Assembly (NCBI RefSeq): GCF_900115905.1
Contig: NZ_FOYD01000001.1
Coordinates: 124,001 to 188,000 of the forward strand
Source of the DNA: Halopseudomonas formosensis
GTDB taxonomy: Bacteria; Pseudomonadota; Gammaproteobacteria; Pseudomonadales; Pseudomonadaceae
Reading direction: 5' to 3'
DNA: 64,000 bases
Below, in pieces: positions 29,688 to 38,485 of this stretch (position 1 is the stretch's first letter; the number at the start of each line of letters is the position of its first letter). The notes under the pieces are model-generated. The model saw only the letters and a list, made by a program, of their open reading frames with translations, searched no databases and was not told where the DNA came from. Position numbers and translations under genes: made by a program.

Positions 29688-30047
29688 ATGCAAGAGATAA
29701 TCAAAAAAACTTTTGGCGGTCTTTCCGCTCAATATTATATCCGCCAATTATTCTTTGGTTCCCTGTTTGCCGCCTTGGTAATTTATATGGCTATCAACGG
29801 TGGAAAACCTATTAAATTCAGCATGGTCGCGCTACTTGCAGTCAACACACTCCTTTACCCTTATTCGCGATTCGTCTATGAGAGTGTTGTCCGCTTTATC
29901 ATCGGGGATAACGTATTCTTTGTGAATGCCATATTCATGATTGTCATTAAAATATTCACAATGTTGCTTTGCTGGGGTTTTGCAATATTCATTGCTCCTA
30001 TTGGTCTAGCCTATCTTTACTACCATCACAGCAAGACCGCCAGCTGA
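29688..30047 (+). CDS. Cassette 7: multi-pass membrane protein
   Basis: Protein of 119 residues with AAGGAG upstream of the ATG. At least three hydrophobic segments are visible (about residues 22-38, 46-62 and 83-112), separated by short basic or acidic loops, so it is a small inner-membrane protein. The gene is AT-rich like cassettes 4 and 6. No domain recognised. It lacks a convincing attC behind it: the sequence runs into an IS3 transposase remnant within about 20 bases of the stop. Confidence 0.7.
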   Translation: MQEIIKKTFGGLSAQYYIRQLFFGSLFAALVIYMAINGGKPIKFSMVALLAVNTLLYPYSRFVYESVVRFIIGDNVFFVNAIFMIVIKIFTMLLCWGFAIFIAPIGLAYLYYHHSKTAS

Positions 30048-30061
30048 CAACTGGCTAGAAT

Positions 30062-30290
30062 CGTTTGTACACGCTGGTCGACCAATTGAGAGAGCAAGCC
30101 CCTGTTGGCATGATATGCGCAGCCTTTGATATCACCCGTTATGGGTATGTTGAACGACCAAGGCGTCAATATTGGCCGTTTCAAAGTACGTCCTTTGATG
30201 GGGGAGTTTGGCCTGATCAGTAAGCAGTCGGGTTCCCGTAAGTACAAGCAGGCCACTGTGGAGCGGCTGGCTGGCCAGGGAAAAGGGCGC
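30062..30290 (+). pseudogene. IS3-family transposase (OrfB) remnant
   Basis: Two frames carry pieces of an IS3-type OrfB. From 30068, YTLVDQLREQAPVGMICAAF and DITRYGYV resemble the OrfB start. From 30138 a different frame reads GMLNDQGVNIGRFKVRPLM then GLISKQSGSRKYKQATVER, matching the region before the DDE domain. The part between is deleted, the frame is shifted, and the catalytic domain is absent. No terminal repeats are seen. It closes the cassette array; the stretch from 30290 to 30460 holds nothing else recognised. Confidence 0.8.
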
Positions 30291-30460
30291 GCCTGCGCAC
30301 CGGGCGAGCGGTTGGCTTTGGTTGTCTGTCCGCTGTGAGCCCCTGCCATAGTGCCTGATTGCCAGCGGGCTTTTGTAACTGGCGACAGGGAGTCGGGCGG
30401 TCGATAATCCTCAGCTGTGCTCGTCCGAAGACCTTTCAACTCCCGTGCAGGAGCGTCCCC

Positions 30461-31294
30461 ATGTCCCGCCATGCTTTCTCCCAGGTAAACGTATTTTCCG
30501 CTGATCCGCTTGGCGGTAATCCGCTGGCGGTGGTGCATGAGGCCGATGGCCTGACGGATGAGCAGATGGCGGCCCTGGCGCGCTGGACCAATCTATCGGA
30601 GACGGTGTTCCTGCTCAGGCCGACGGAGCCGGGGGCAGACTATTGGGTGCGCATCTTCACCCCCGGTGGGGAGCTGCCGTTCGCCGGGCATCCTACTCTG
30701 GGCTCATGCCATGCCTGGTTGCGTGCCGGCGGGCGGCCGCGGCAGGCTGGCCGCGTGGTGCAGCAGTGCGCCGTGGGGCTGGTCACCATCCGCCAGGCCG
30801 GTCAGCGATACGAGTTTGCTGCGCCACCGCTGCGTCGCACGGGGCCGCTGGAGCCGGACGATCTGGACCGGATCACCGCTGCCCTGGGCATAGCGCCGGA
30901 GGAGGTACTGCATCACCAGTGGGTGGACAATGGCCCGGGCTGGTGTGCGCTGATGCTGCCGTCCGCTGAGCGTGTACTGGCGCTGAAGCCCGACTGGCCG
31001 GCGCTGGTTCCCTATTTTGTCGGCGTGGTCGGTGCCAGTCCCGAGGGCAGTGATACGGCTGTGGAGGTGCGGGCGTTCATGGGCAGTGAGGGCGCCGAGG
31101 ACCCGGTGACCGGGAGCCTGAATGCCAGCCTGGCACAGTGGATGATAGGCGCGGGGCTGGTCGAGTCGCCCTATGTCGCCTCCCAGGGGACAGCCATGCA
31201 ACGCGCCGGGCGCATCCATCTGCATCAGGACGGGGAGGGCATCTGGGTTGGTGGCGAGGTGGTGGATGTGATCGACGGGATGATCCAGCTCTGA
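30461..31294 (+). CDS. PhzF family isomerase/epimerase
   Basis: The ATG at 30461, with GCAGGAG upstream, gives 277 residues of the PhzF/YddE fold. The N-terminal blocks VNVFSADPLGGNPLAVV and NLSETVF contain the conserved Glu47, which is the catalytic acid/base in PhzF. GELPFAGHPTLGS and the C-terminal GSEGAEDPVTGS are present. No phenazine genes are nearby, so this is one of the many PhzF-like proteins of unknown substrate. First chromosomal gene right of the integron. Confidence 0.9.
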   Translation: MSRHAFSQVNVFSADPLGGNPLAVVHEADGLTDEQMAALARWTNLSETVFLLRPTEPGADYWVRIFTPGGELPFAGHPTLGSCHAWLRAGGRPRQAGRVVQQCAVGLVTIRQAGQRYEFAAPPLRRTGPLEPDDLDRITAALGIAPEEVLHHQWVDNGPGWCALMLPSAERVLALKPDWPALVPYFVGVVGASPEGSDTAVEVRAFMGSEGAEDPVTGSLNASLAQWMIGAGLVESPYVASQGTAMQRAGRIHLHQDGEGIWVGGEVVDVIDGMIQL

Positions 31295-31433
31295 ATACGC
31301 CGGTAGTGATCTTTACCGTGGCTGAAAGCCCGTGCCTGAGGTACAAAGAAACACTTTCCGTATTGGCGAGCCGTGGGAGAGTGTCGATCTGCTGTGGATC
31401 AGGCCATCAAGATGACAACAACAAGGAGTGGAC

Positions 31434-31853
31434 ATGGATGCACATTTGATTCTCTGGCCGGTTTTCGCCCAGATCCTGCTGACGCTGCTGATGTATCTGG
31501 TGCTGGCCGCGCGCAAGGCCAAGGCGATCAGGGACAAGGCGGTTGACCGGCAGCAGGTGGCGCTGGACAACAGGTTGTGGCCGGAGGATACCGTCAAGGT
31601 ATCCAACAACATCGCCAACCAGTTCGAGGCGCCGGTGCTGTTCTATGCCCTGTGTCTGGCATTTCTGGGGCTCAATGCGGTGTCCGCCGTGGCGCTGTTT
31701 CTGGCGAGCCTGTTCGTGCTCAGCCGGTATTTCCACGCCTGGGTCCATACGCACTCCAACCATGTGCCGACACGGCTGCGTCTGTTTCTGGTGGGCTACC
31801 TGATCCTGCTGGTGATGCTCGGTGTGCTGGGCTGGGAGCTGGCGATACGCTGA
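31434..31853 (+). CDS. MAPEG family membrane protein
   Basis: Protein of 139 residues from the ATG at 31434 with AAGGAG upstream. Four membrane helices and the central block VSNNIANQFEAPVLFYALCL are typical of bacterial MAPEG proteins, which are related to eukaryotic glutathione transferases and eicosanoid enzymes. The FEAPVLFY motif and HAWVHTHSNHVPTR loop are intact. The substrate in bacteria is unknown. It converges with a glutathione peroxidase across a shared terminator. Confidence 0.88.
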   Translation: MDAHLILWPVFAQILLTLLMYLVLAARKAKAIRDKAVDRQQVALDNRLWPEDTVKVSNNIANQFEAPVLFYALCLAFLGLNAVSAVALFLASLFVLSRYFHAWVHTHSNHVPTRLRLFLVGYLILLVMLGVLGWELAIR

Positions 31854-31880
31854 GGCCTGTTCCCTTCTCGCAGCAGGCAG

Positions 31881-31920
31881 TAAGAAGCCCCCGTCAGCGT
31901 TGGCTGGCGGGGGCTTCTTA
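31881..31920. terminator. Bidirectional terminator
   Basis: TAAGAAGCCCCCGTCAGC (31881-31898) pairs with GCTGGCGGGGGCTTCTTA (31903-31920) over a four-base loop, with one G:U pair. It lies between the MAPEG and glutathione peroxidase genes and can serve both. Confidence 0.88.
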
Positions 31921-31930
31921 TCGACTGGGG

Positions 31931-32473
31931 TCAGCGGGCCAGTTCGGCCTCGATGGCTTCCAGCAGGCGGGGATCGTCGGCGGTTACATCCGGAGAGAAC
32001 CGGGCGACGACCTCTCCCTGGCGGTTGACCAGAAACTTCTCGAAATTCCACAGCACCTCCTTCGGGTCAGCGGGCTGGATACCGAAGCCCTTGAGGCGCT
32101 CGCGGAAGGGGCCTTCGCCGATGGCCTGCGGCTGGGCGGCGGTCAGTTCTGCATACAGTGGATGCTGGTCGTCACCCAGGACCGAGATCTTCGAGTACAG
32201 CGGAAACTGCACGTTGTACTCGGTGGAGCAGAAACTCTGGATCTCCTCGTCACTGCCCGGCTCCTGACCCTTGAAGTTGTTGGCGGGAAAGCCCAGCACT
32301 TCCAGGCCCTGATCCCGCTTGCTTTCGTACAGGGCTTCCAGTCCGGTGTACTGGGGTGTCAGCCCGCATTTGGAGGCGACGTTGACGATCAGGAGCACCT
32401 TGCCCCTGTGGTTGGCCAGACTGTCCGGGGTGCCATCAATGCGCGTCAGCGGGATCTCTTGTAGCTTGCTCAC
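31931..32473 (-). CDS. Glutathione peroxidase family protein
   Basis: Thiol peroxidase of 180 residues from a GTG start. The peroxidatic residue is Cys36 in NVASKCGLTPQY, so this is a non-selenium enzyme. GFPANNFKGQEPGSDEEI carries the conserved Gln, and the WNFEKFLV block completes the active site. Bacterial members often use thioredoxin rather than glutathione. Length is a little above BtuE-type proteins because of an insert around residues 110-130. Confidence 0.92.
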   Translation of the reverse strand: MSKLQEIPLTRIDGTPDSLANHRGKVLLIVNVASKCGLTPQYTGLEALYESKRDQGLEVLGFPANNFKGQEPGSDEEIQSFCSTEYNVQFPLYSKISVLGDDQHPLYAELTAAQPQAIGEGPFRERLKGFGIQPADPKEVLWNFEKFLVNRQGEVVARFSPDVTADDPRLLEAIEAELAR

Positions 32474-32708
32474 GGTATGCCCTTAAGGTGGTGGGGTGGA
32501 GCTGGCACGTTAGCAGATGCAGGCGGCTCAGCAACAGCAGGAACAATGAGCGAGGAAAACGGTGCGCACGGTCGGTGTCATGTTTACACATCACAGCGGC
32601 TGATATCACCCGAATGGGTGGCGCTATCACCTTGGCATCGGGCGCTCGCCGTACCTACTATCTTCCTGTTGCGCATGACAAAAATAATATGGCGTCAGGA
32701 GAATAATA

Positions 32709-34181
32709 ATGTCCGGAGTGAAGAGAGCGGTTTCCCTCGGTACGGTTATCAGTGCCCTCATTCTCAGTGGTTGTCTGAGCGGTGGAGGAGGCGGAGGCAG
32801 CAGCAAGCCCGCTCCTGCGCCATCCGAGCCTTTGACCGAGCAGCAGAAGCGCATTCAGGATGGGTTCTTTGTAATAGACGAGAGCCGGCTGCCATTTGAT
32901 GCCCTGGGTGATGCCTATGCCGGTTCCAGCCGCTGGCACGGCGTGCTGAATGGGGCCGGTTACCGCGTCGAGGTCCCCGAGAACTGGAACGGCATGCTGG
33001 TCATGTACGCCCATGGCTATCGCGGTGAGGTCCCAGATCTGACCGTGGACAATCCGCCGATGCGCCAGTATCTGCTGGATAACGGCTATGCATGGGCCGC
33101 CTCATCCTACAGCTCCAACTTCTACGATGTACGCACCGGCGTCGAGGATACCAACGCCCTTGCCCTGGCGTTCAATGACATTGCCGAGCAAAACGGCCGT
33201 TCTCTGCCCGAGCCCGACAAGATCTACATCACCGGTGTCTCCATGGGTGGCCACATTGCCGGCGCCGCCATCGAGCGGGAGACCCAGCAGACCGCCAACC
33301 ACTTTGTGCCCTATGCTGGCGCAGCTCCCATGTGCGGCGTGATGGGTGATACCGAACTGTTCAACTACTTCGGTGCCTACAGCCTGGCACTGTTCGAGTT
33401 CGCCGGTGTGGGCGCCGATGCATTCCCGATCCCGGCGGATGAAGTGCCCGGCAAGCTGGAGGCGGCCCGCGAGGCGCTGTGGGTCGATTACGATGCCAAC
33501 CCCAACGCGAACGGCCTGACTGCTGCTGGCGCTCCCTTCTATGCCACGCTGCAGAACCTGTCCGGTGGCCCGCGGCCGATCTACCCGCTGTCCTTCGGTG
33601 GCTTCCAGGGGCTGCTCCAGAGCCTGGCCGGCGACAATGGCACCATCAAGGGCATTCTGAACGAGCCGGTGATCGATACCACGGGTATCACCTACCGCTT
33701 CCAGACCCTGCCCGGCGAGCCCCTGTCCTCTGCTGAACAGGGTTTCAACAACACCATTGTCCAGGCCGTGCCGGCCGCGGACGCCAACGCTCTTCGTGAT
33801 GACGGTCTGCGGCTGATTCCCAAGGTCAACGGGGATCTGTATGCCGACATTCCGGTGGTCACCGTGCATACCCTCGGCGACCTGTTCGTACCGATCAAGA
33901 TGCAGCAGATCTATCGTCAGCGGATGGAAGAGAACGGCTGGGGCGACAACCTGGTGCAACGGGCGGTACGCGCTCCCGGTCACTGTGACTTCTCCATTGC
34001 CGAGTTCAACTCGACCCTGGATGCCATGCTGACCTGGGAACAGGACGGCGTGAAGCCGGCGGGCGATGATCTGCTGGATGCCGAGCTGATGGCCGATCCC
34101 GCTTTCGGTTGCACCTTCACCCAGGACGGCTTCCCGCAGGAGGGCGTCCGCGCCTTCATGCCGGCTTGTCCTGAGGTCTGA
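32709..34181 (+). CDS. Lipoprotein alpha/beta hydrolase
   Basis: Protein of 490 residues with a lipoprotein signal ending LILSGC (Cys22) and a Gly/Ser linker (GGGGGGSS). The hydrolase nucleophile is Ser178 in GVSMGG, with YAHGYRGE as the likely oxyanion loop and APGHCDF near the C-terminus supplying His. It should be anchored on the cell surface or periplasmic side. The substrate cannot be told; esterases and peptidases of this size share the pattern. An AGGAG site precedes the ATG, and a terminator follows. Confidence 0.85.
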   Translation: MSGVKRAVSLGTVISALILSGCLSGGGGGGSSKPAPAPSEPLTEQQKRIQDGFFVIDESRLPFDALGDAYAGSSRWHGVLNGAGYRVEVPENWNGMLVMYAHGYRGEVPDLTVDNPPMRQYLLDNGYAWAASSYSSNFYDVRTGVEDTNALALAFNDIAEQNGRSLPEPDKIYITGVSMGGHIAGAAIERETQQTANHFVPYAGAAPMCGVMGDTELFNYFGAYSLALFEFAGVGADAFPIPADEVPGKLEAAREALWVDYDANPNANGLTAAGAPFYATLQNLSGGPRPIYPLSFGGFQGLLQSLAGDNGTIKGILNEPVIDTTGITYRFQTLPGEPLSSAEQGFNNTIVQAVPAADANALRDDGLRLIPKVNGDLYADIPVVTVHTLGDLFVPIKMQQIYRQRMEENGWGDNLVQRAVRAPGHCDFSIAEFNSTLDAMLTWEQDGVKPAGDDLLDAELMADPAFGCTFTQDGFPQEGVRAFMPACPEV

Positions 34182-34200
34182 TCATAGCAGTCCTCCTTTG

Positions 34201-34230
34201 CGGTGCGCCCTTGCGGCGCACCGGTTTTTT
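34201..34230 (+). terminator. Intrinsic terminator after hydrolase gene
   Basis: CGGTGCGCC (34201-34209) pairs with GGCGCACCG (34215-34223) and is followed by a run of six T. Confidence 0.9.
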
Positions 34231-34329
34231 CTGCCCTGCTGTTTCCGCCGCTTTTCTCCCTTCAGAACGGCCAATCCGGATCCGTTAACAGATATTTCCG
34301 CTTTCTGCTACGAATGCCTTTTGTTTGCG

Positions 34330-34348
34330 AATGAGAGTGTATATCATT
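34330..34348. promoter_or_regulatory. Fur-box candidate
   Basis: AATGAGAGTGTATATCATT keeps the AATGA...TCATT half-sites of the 19-bp Fur consensus and lies about 90 bases before a TonB-dependent receptor gene. Iron-repressed expression is inferred. Confidence 0.6.
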
Positions 34349-34440
34349 TGCGCCTGTCTGCCGGGGCCTGCTTCCGGCGCATCCTGCGGTATCACACTAA
34401 CAACCAGATCAATGCTGGATAGGCTTATCGGGAGAGTTGC

Positions 34441-36519
34441 ATGGCACGGCGTATGCGTCAGTTCGATTCATGTTCACAACCTGTTTTCAACCCCACCCTG
34501 CTTGCGGTCACACTCGCCACTCTGGCGGGCGCGGCGCACGCGGAAGAGGCATTGGATCTGGGGAAGGTGGTGGTATCCGCAGCAGGATTCGAGCAGAACA
34601 TCGCTGAAGCGCCGGCCAGCATTTCGGTGATCTCCCGGGAGGAACTGGAAAAGCAGTCCTACACCAGCGTGATCGACGCAGTGAAGAACATCCCGGGCGT
34701 CTTTGTTACCGGCGGCGGCAACAACCGCGACATCAGTATTCGCGGCATGACCAGCGACTACACTCTGGTGCTGGTGGATGGACGTCCGATTTCCGCGGGC
34801 CGTCAGGTGCAGACCAATGGAACCAGCGGCGGCAAGCAGGAGATCGGCCTGCCTCCCCTGGCGATGATCGAGCGCATCGAGGTGATCCGTGGGCCTATGT
34901 CCTCCCTGTACGGTTCTGATGCCATGGGCGGGGTGATCAACATCATCACCCGTCGCGGCTCGGACGAGTGGCACGGCTCCCTGCGGACCGAGTACACCCA
35001 TTCCCTGAATGACGTCAGCGAGGATGGTCATCACAGCGAACTCTTCGTCGGTGGCGCCCTGATTCCCGGCCTGCTGGGCCTGCAACTCAACGGTGCCTAT
35101 ACCGGCATCGATGAGAGCGAATTCCTCGGCGGCGAGTCCTTCAACGCCGGTGCCAGTCGGCCGGAGACCCGGCGCAAGAACGGCGGGGCCGAGCTCTATC
35201 TGACCCCCACCGACAATGACCGTATCTCCCTGAGTTATCGCAATTCCACACAGAAGGCGACCCACACCCAGGGCGTCAGCACTGAGGGCGTGACAACCAG
35301 TAGTCGCTTCGACAAGGAAATCTGGACCCTGGCCCATGACGGCCGCTATGGCGCGCTGATGCTCAACAGCTACCTGCAGCATGACGAGTCAGAACGGGTG
35401 CAGGAGCTGACCATGAAGGAGACGGTCGACACCCTGAACACCATGGGTACCTATTTCTGGGGCCCCCACGCCGTCACCTTCGGCGGTCAATACAAGCAGG
35501 AAGAGTTCGTCAACGGCCAGAACGTGCTGTTCAATGACGGCATTCCAGGCGGTGTGAAGAAAGCCGATCGCTGGATCGGCGCGGTGTTTACCGAAATCGA
35601 CTGGGCATTGACCGATGACCTGTCAGTGACCACCGGCCTGCGCTACAACGACGACGAGTTCTTCGGTGGGCAGCTGTCGCCGCGGGTCTACAGTGTCTAC
35701 CAGCTGACCCCCAGCCTTACCCTCAAGGGAGGCGTTTCCACCGGGTACAAACAGCCGACTCTGACTCAGGCCACCGAAGGCTTTGGTGGTCGTACGGGTG
35801 GCGGCGGTTCGCAGAACGGTACCCCGCCCGGTTCGCTGCCCCGCGCCCTGAGCCTGGGTAATGCGGATCTGGATCCGGAAACCAGCACCAACTATGAAGT
35901 CGGTTTCGCCTACAGCGACCCGGCCCAGGGGCTGGATTTCAGTCTTATGGCATTCCATACCCGGTTCGAGGACAAGATCCAGTCAGACCGCTTCTGTGAA
36001 AGCCCCGGTGTGGACCGCGACGATACCGCCAACTACCAGTGCGAATTCGGCGGCAACCGTTTCTATTTCCTGCAGACCGGCATGAACGTGGATGAGGCGC
36101 AGATGCAGGGTGTGGAAATGACCCTGGGCTACGACTTCACTTCCAGCCTGCGCCTGACCAGCAGCTACACCTACACCGAGTCCGAGCAGAAGAGCGGCGA
36201 GTTCAAGGGCGAGCCCCTGAACAAGCAGCCCAGGCACATGTTCAACGCGCTGCTGGACTGGGATGCCAACGACCGGCTGAACCTGTGGAGCCAGTTCAAC
36301 TACCGCAGCCGCACCTCCGACTACCAGGGCCGCACAGCCATCGAAAGCGGTACTCCGGGTTACGGTTTCATCGATGTGGGTCTGATGTACACCCTGACCG
36401 ACAACGTCAAGGTCACCGCCGGTCTGTACAACCTTGCCGACAAGGAAGTCACCGATGGCGATTACGAAGTGGTGCTTGATGGTCGCCGTCTGACCACCGG
36501 TCTGACCATCGATTTCTGA
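34441..36519 (+). CDS. TonB-dependent receptor, catecholate-siderophore type
   Basis: Outer-membrane receptor of 692 residues. A signal peptide ends near AAHAEE (about residue 36). The plug domain follows, with the TonB-box-like DLGKVVVSA, ISIRGMTSDYTLVLVDG and IERIEVIRGPMSSLYGSDAMGGVINI blocks. The 22-strand barrel ends with the aromatic C-terminus LTIDF. Overall it resembles CirA/FepA-type ferric catecholate or colicin receptors. It lies alone behind a Fur-box candidate with no transport partner, so the ligand is uncertain. Confidence 0.9.
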   Translation: MARRMRQFDSCSQPVFNPTLLAVTLATLAGAAHAEEALDLGKVVVSAAGFEQNIAEAPASISVISREELEKQSYTSVIDAVKNIPGVFVTGGGNNRDISIRGMTSDYTLVLVDGRPISAGRQVQTNGTSGGKQEIGLPPLAMIERIEVIRGPMSSLYGSDAMGGVINIITRRGSDEWHGSLRTEYTHSLNDVSEDGHHSELFVGGALIPGLLGLQLNGAYTGIDESEFLGGESFNAGASRPETRRKNGGAELYLTPTDNDRISLSYRNSTQKATHTQGVSTEGVTTSSRFDKEIWTLAHDGRYGALMLNSYLQHDESERVQELTMKETVDTLNTMGTYFWGPHAVTFGGQYKQEEFVNGQNVLFNDGIPGGVKKADRWIGAVFTEIDWALTDDLSVTTGLRYNDDEFFGGQLSPRVYSVYQLTPSLTLKGGVSTGYKQPTLTQATEGFGGRTGGGGSQNGTPPGSLPRALSLGNADLDPETSTNYEVGFAYSDPAQGLDFSLMAFHTRFEDKIQSDRFCESPGVDRDDTANYQCEFGGNRFYFLQTGMNVDEAQMQGVEMTLGYDFTSSLRLTSSYTYTESEQKSGEFKGEPLNKQPRHMFNALLDWDANDRLNLWSQFNYRSRTSDYQGRTAIESGTPGYGFIDVGLMYTLTDNVKVTAGLYNLADKEVTDGDYEVVLDGRRLTTGLTIDF

Positions 36520-36547
36520 TGGGGAGCATGCCCAGGGTCATCAGACC

Positions 36548-36568
36548 CTGCGGCAGCCTATGCCGCAG
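36548..36568. terminator. Hairpin after the receptor gene
   Basis: CTGCGGCA (36548-36555) pairs with TGCCGCAG (36561-36568) around a five-base loop between convergent genes. No T-run; a weak terminator at best. Confidence 0.35.
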
Positions 36569-36668
36569 GCGCTGTGTCAGCAACCGGATGGCTGATGGTA
36601 CGGGACCTGGCGCAGCCAGCGGAGGTGGAGGGCGGGCCAGGAGACCCCTCTTCACCTCCTGCCAGCCA

Positions 36669-36959
36669 TCAACGCCTGGAGTTGTTCATACCTGCGGTGG
36701 CGACGCGGGCCAGCAGCAGACCGACCAGGATGCCGGCGCCCATCAACTGACCCATTGCCGTGACCATACCGATCTCACCGCCGCCGTCACGCAGATTCAG
36801 CAGCAGGCACAGCGCCGTGCCGAGAATACCCAGCAGGCGATACAGCAGCTGACGCGGGCGGCCGGGTGGACGACCGAAAAGGTCGCGGTGGTGCCGGGCC
36901 ATGGCCAGGCTCAAACACAGCATGGCCGCCACCGCCGTGACAAACGCCAGTATGCTCAT
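36669..36959 (-). CDS. DUF3325-type small membrane protein
   Basis: From the ATG at 36959, which overlaps the end of the PepSY gene (ATGA), the product has 96 residues with three hydrophobic segments and the block LAMARHHRDLFGRPPGRP. This pattern and the location behind a PepSY protein match DUF3325 proteins in siderophore-uptake operons. Role unknown. Last gene of the operon that starts at 40919. Confidence 0.75.
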   Translation of the reverse strand: MSILAFVTAVAAMLCLSLAMARHHRDLFGRPPGRPRQLLYRLLGILGTALCLLLNLRDGGGEIGMVTAMGQLMGAGILVGLLLARVATAGMNNSRR

Positions 36960-38485
36960 ACGGTTACCTCCGATTCCCCGCATTCTGTCTTTCGGGCCGC
37001 CGGCACAGGCTGGCGCGGCCGGTATCTCGCCATGGCCACGGCCAGCAATACACCGCAGATAAGCAGGGTCAGATCGACCAGTGCCAGTTCGGGCGCAGTG
37101 CCAAAGGTGGCCAGCAGGTGGCTGTAGGGAGCAGTGAGGAAATTCACCAGGGGCAGGCCCAGGGCCAGGGCCGCCATCACGCCCAGCAGTGCTCTGGCTC
37201 TGGCCAGTGGCTGACGGGAGCTGACAAGGGTGGCGAGGGTGACCGCGAGCCAGGCCAGCACGAAACTCCAGGCCTCGACACTGGCGCGGTGTTCGAGCTC
37301 TGCGGGAATCAGGCGGTTGGCCCAGAGCAGAACCAGGGACGCCACCGGCAACCCGAAGAACACGGCGGTATTGAGGGCCTGCACCAGGTGTAGTCCGGGT
37401 GTCTGCCGTGCGGCGCGCTTGCGCAGCCAGACGGTGTTGCCCGCCACCAGCATCATGCAGCCGGCCAGACCGAGCACGCCGTACAACAGCCGGATCAGGG
37501 AGCCGCCGAACTGGGCCATGTGCAGCCCCACCATCCAGATATAGCCGCGGTAGGCGGGGGGCGTCTGCTGCTGGTGCAGCAGCTCACCGGTGAAGGCGTC
37601 GTAGCTCAGGGTGTCCTGGGGCGAGCCGATGCGCGACGGGTCGCGGCGGCGGATGCTGACCACCGACGAGGCATCCGCCGGGTGCTCGACAATGATCCAG
37701 CCGGTATCGGTGCTCTGCCACTGCTGCTGCGCGGCGGTAACCAGCTGGTCCAGTGGCACAGGGGTGCCGGCCGGCCGGTCCAGTTCGTTGCGGTGATAGC
37801 CGCCCTGAACCTCGTGGTAGAAGGCCAGCGGATCGCTGTTGTAGGCGACCATGCCGCCGGCCGGCATGTAGGCGGCGACGAAGATCGCGACGCCGGTATA
37901 GGCCAGCACCAGATGAAAGGGCAGGCCGACCACTCCGAACAGGTTGTGCGCATCCAGCCAGGCCCGCTGCCCCTGGGCGCGGGGCCGCAGGGTGAAGAAG
38001 TCCTTGAAGATGCGCCGGTGAATGATGACGCCCGAGACCAGGGCCGCGAGCATGAAGACGCCGGCCAGGCCGACGATGTACATGCCGATCTGCCCGGCGT
38101 GCAGGTTGTAATGCAGGGTGAAGAAGAAGTCACCGCCCAGGGTTTCCGGCAGGGCCGCGCCGGTGACCGGATCGAACACGGCGCGGCCGCGCTGCCCGCT
38201 GCCGTCCTCCTCCCATCCCAGTTGCCAGAAGGGCGTGCGCTCGGTTGGCGGGTGTATCCAGTAGGCGTGCAGCGGCGCGCTGACGTTGTCCGCCAGCCAG
38301 TCGCTGATCTGCTGTGCACTGGCGCTGGCGGGGCCGGATGAACCATGCAGGGCAGGGCGCATCCAGTGCTCCAGTTCCTTGTCGAAGCAGGCCAGGGTCC
38401 CGGTGAAGATCACCACGAACAACAGCCAGCTCGGCAACAGTCCGCCCCAGGTGTGCAGGGTGGTCATGCTCTGACGCAGCTTCAT
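36956..38485 (-). CDS. PepSY-domain membrane protein (ferrisiderophore reductase-like)
   Basis: The start at 38485, overlapping the DUF3649 stop, gives 509 residues; a longer reading to 38623 adds a non-hydrophobic leader and is rejected. The first helix MTTLHTWGGLLPSWLLFVV, the LHAGQIGMYIVGLAGVFMLAALVSG segment and several more membrane helices identify a PepSY-TM protein. Homologues such as FoxB-type proteins are linked to reductive iron release from siderophores at the inner membrane. Histidines in HTWGG, HYNLHAG and GLHMAQFG could bind heme. Confidence 0.88.
   Translation of the reverse strand: MKLRQSMTTLHTWGGLLPSWLLFVVIFTGTLACFDKELEHWMRPALHGSSGPASASAQQISDWLADNVSAPLHAYWIHPPTERTPFWQLGWEEDGSGQRGRAVFDPVTGAALPETLGGDFFFTLHYNLHAGQIGMYIVGLAGVFMLAALVSGVIIHRRIFKDFFTLRPRAQGQRAWLDAHNLFGVVGLPFHLVLAYTGVAIFVAAYMPAGGMVAYNSDPLAFYHEVQGGYHRNELDRPAGTPVPLDQLVTAAQQQWQSTDTGWIIVEHPADASSVVSIRRRDPSRIGSPQDTLSYDAFTGELLHQQQTPPAYRGYIWMVGLHMAQFGGSLIRLLYGVLGLAGCMMLVAGNTVWLRKRAARQTPGLHLVQALNTAVFFGLPVASLVLLWANRLIPAELEHRASVEAWSFVLAWLAVTLATLVSSRQPLARARALLGVMAALALGLPLVNFLTAPYSHLLATFGTAPELALVDLTLLICGVLLAVAMARYRPRQPVPAARKTECGESEVTV

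Larger units (their letters stand above)
20670..30047 (+). mobile_element. Chromosomal integron with seven cassettes
   Basis: A divergent integrase gene (20670-21635), a LexA box, an attI region ending in GTTAGGC at 21833-21839, and seven cassettes whose genes all point away from the integrase. Six inter-cassette sites have RYYYAAC-like left ends, GTTRRRY-like right ends and internal inverted repeats of the attC type. Several stop codons lie inside the attC left end, as is typical of cassettes. Base composition is more AT-rich than the flanks except in cassette 5. The right end is cut by an IS3 remnant, so a final attC is missing. Confidence 0.92.

Noticed and set aside
29425-29700. 91-codon open frame after cassette 6
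   Set aside because: It runs straight through the attC6 site into the next cassette leader. Only its first part looks protein-like, and that is reported as a gene fragment.
30043-30143. attC site behind cassette 7 (TGACAAC ... GTTATGG)
   Set aside because: The end motifs are imperfect, the arms do not pair, and the right half lies inside IS3-derived coding sequence.
30126-30338. 70-codon frame as an intact small gene
   Set aside because: It matches a middle piece of IS3 OrfB that lacks a natural start and the catalytic domain, so it is called a remnant.
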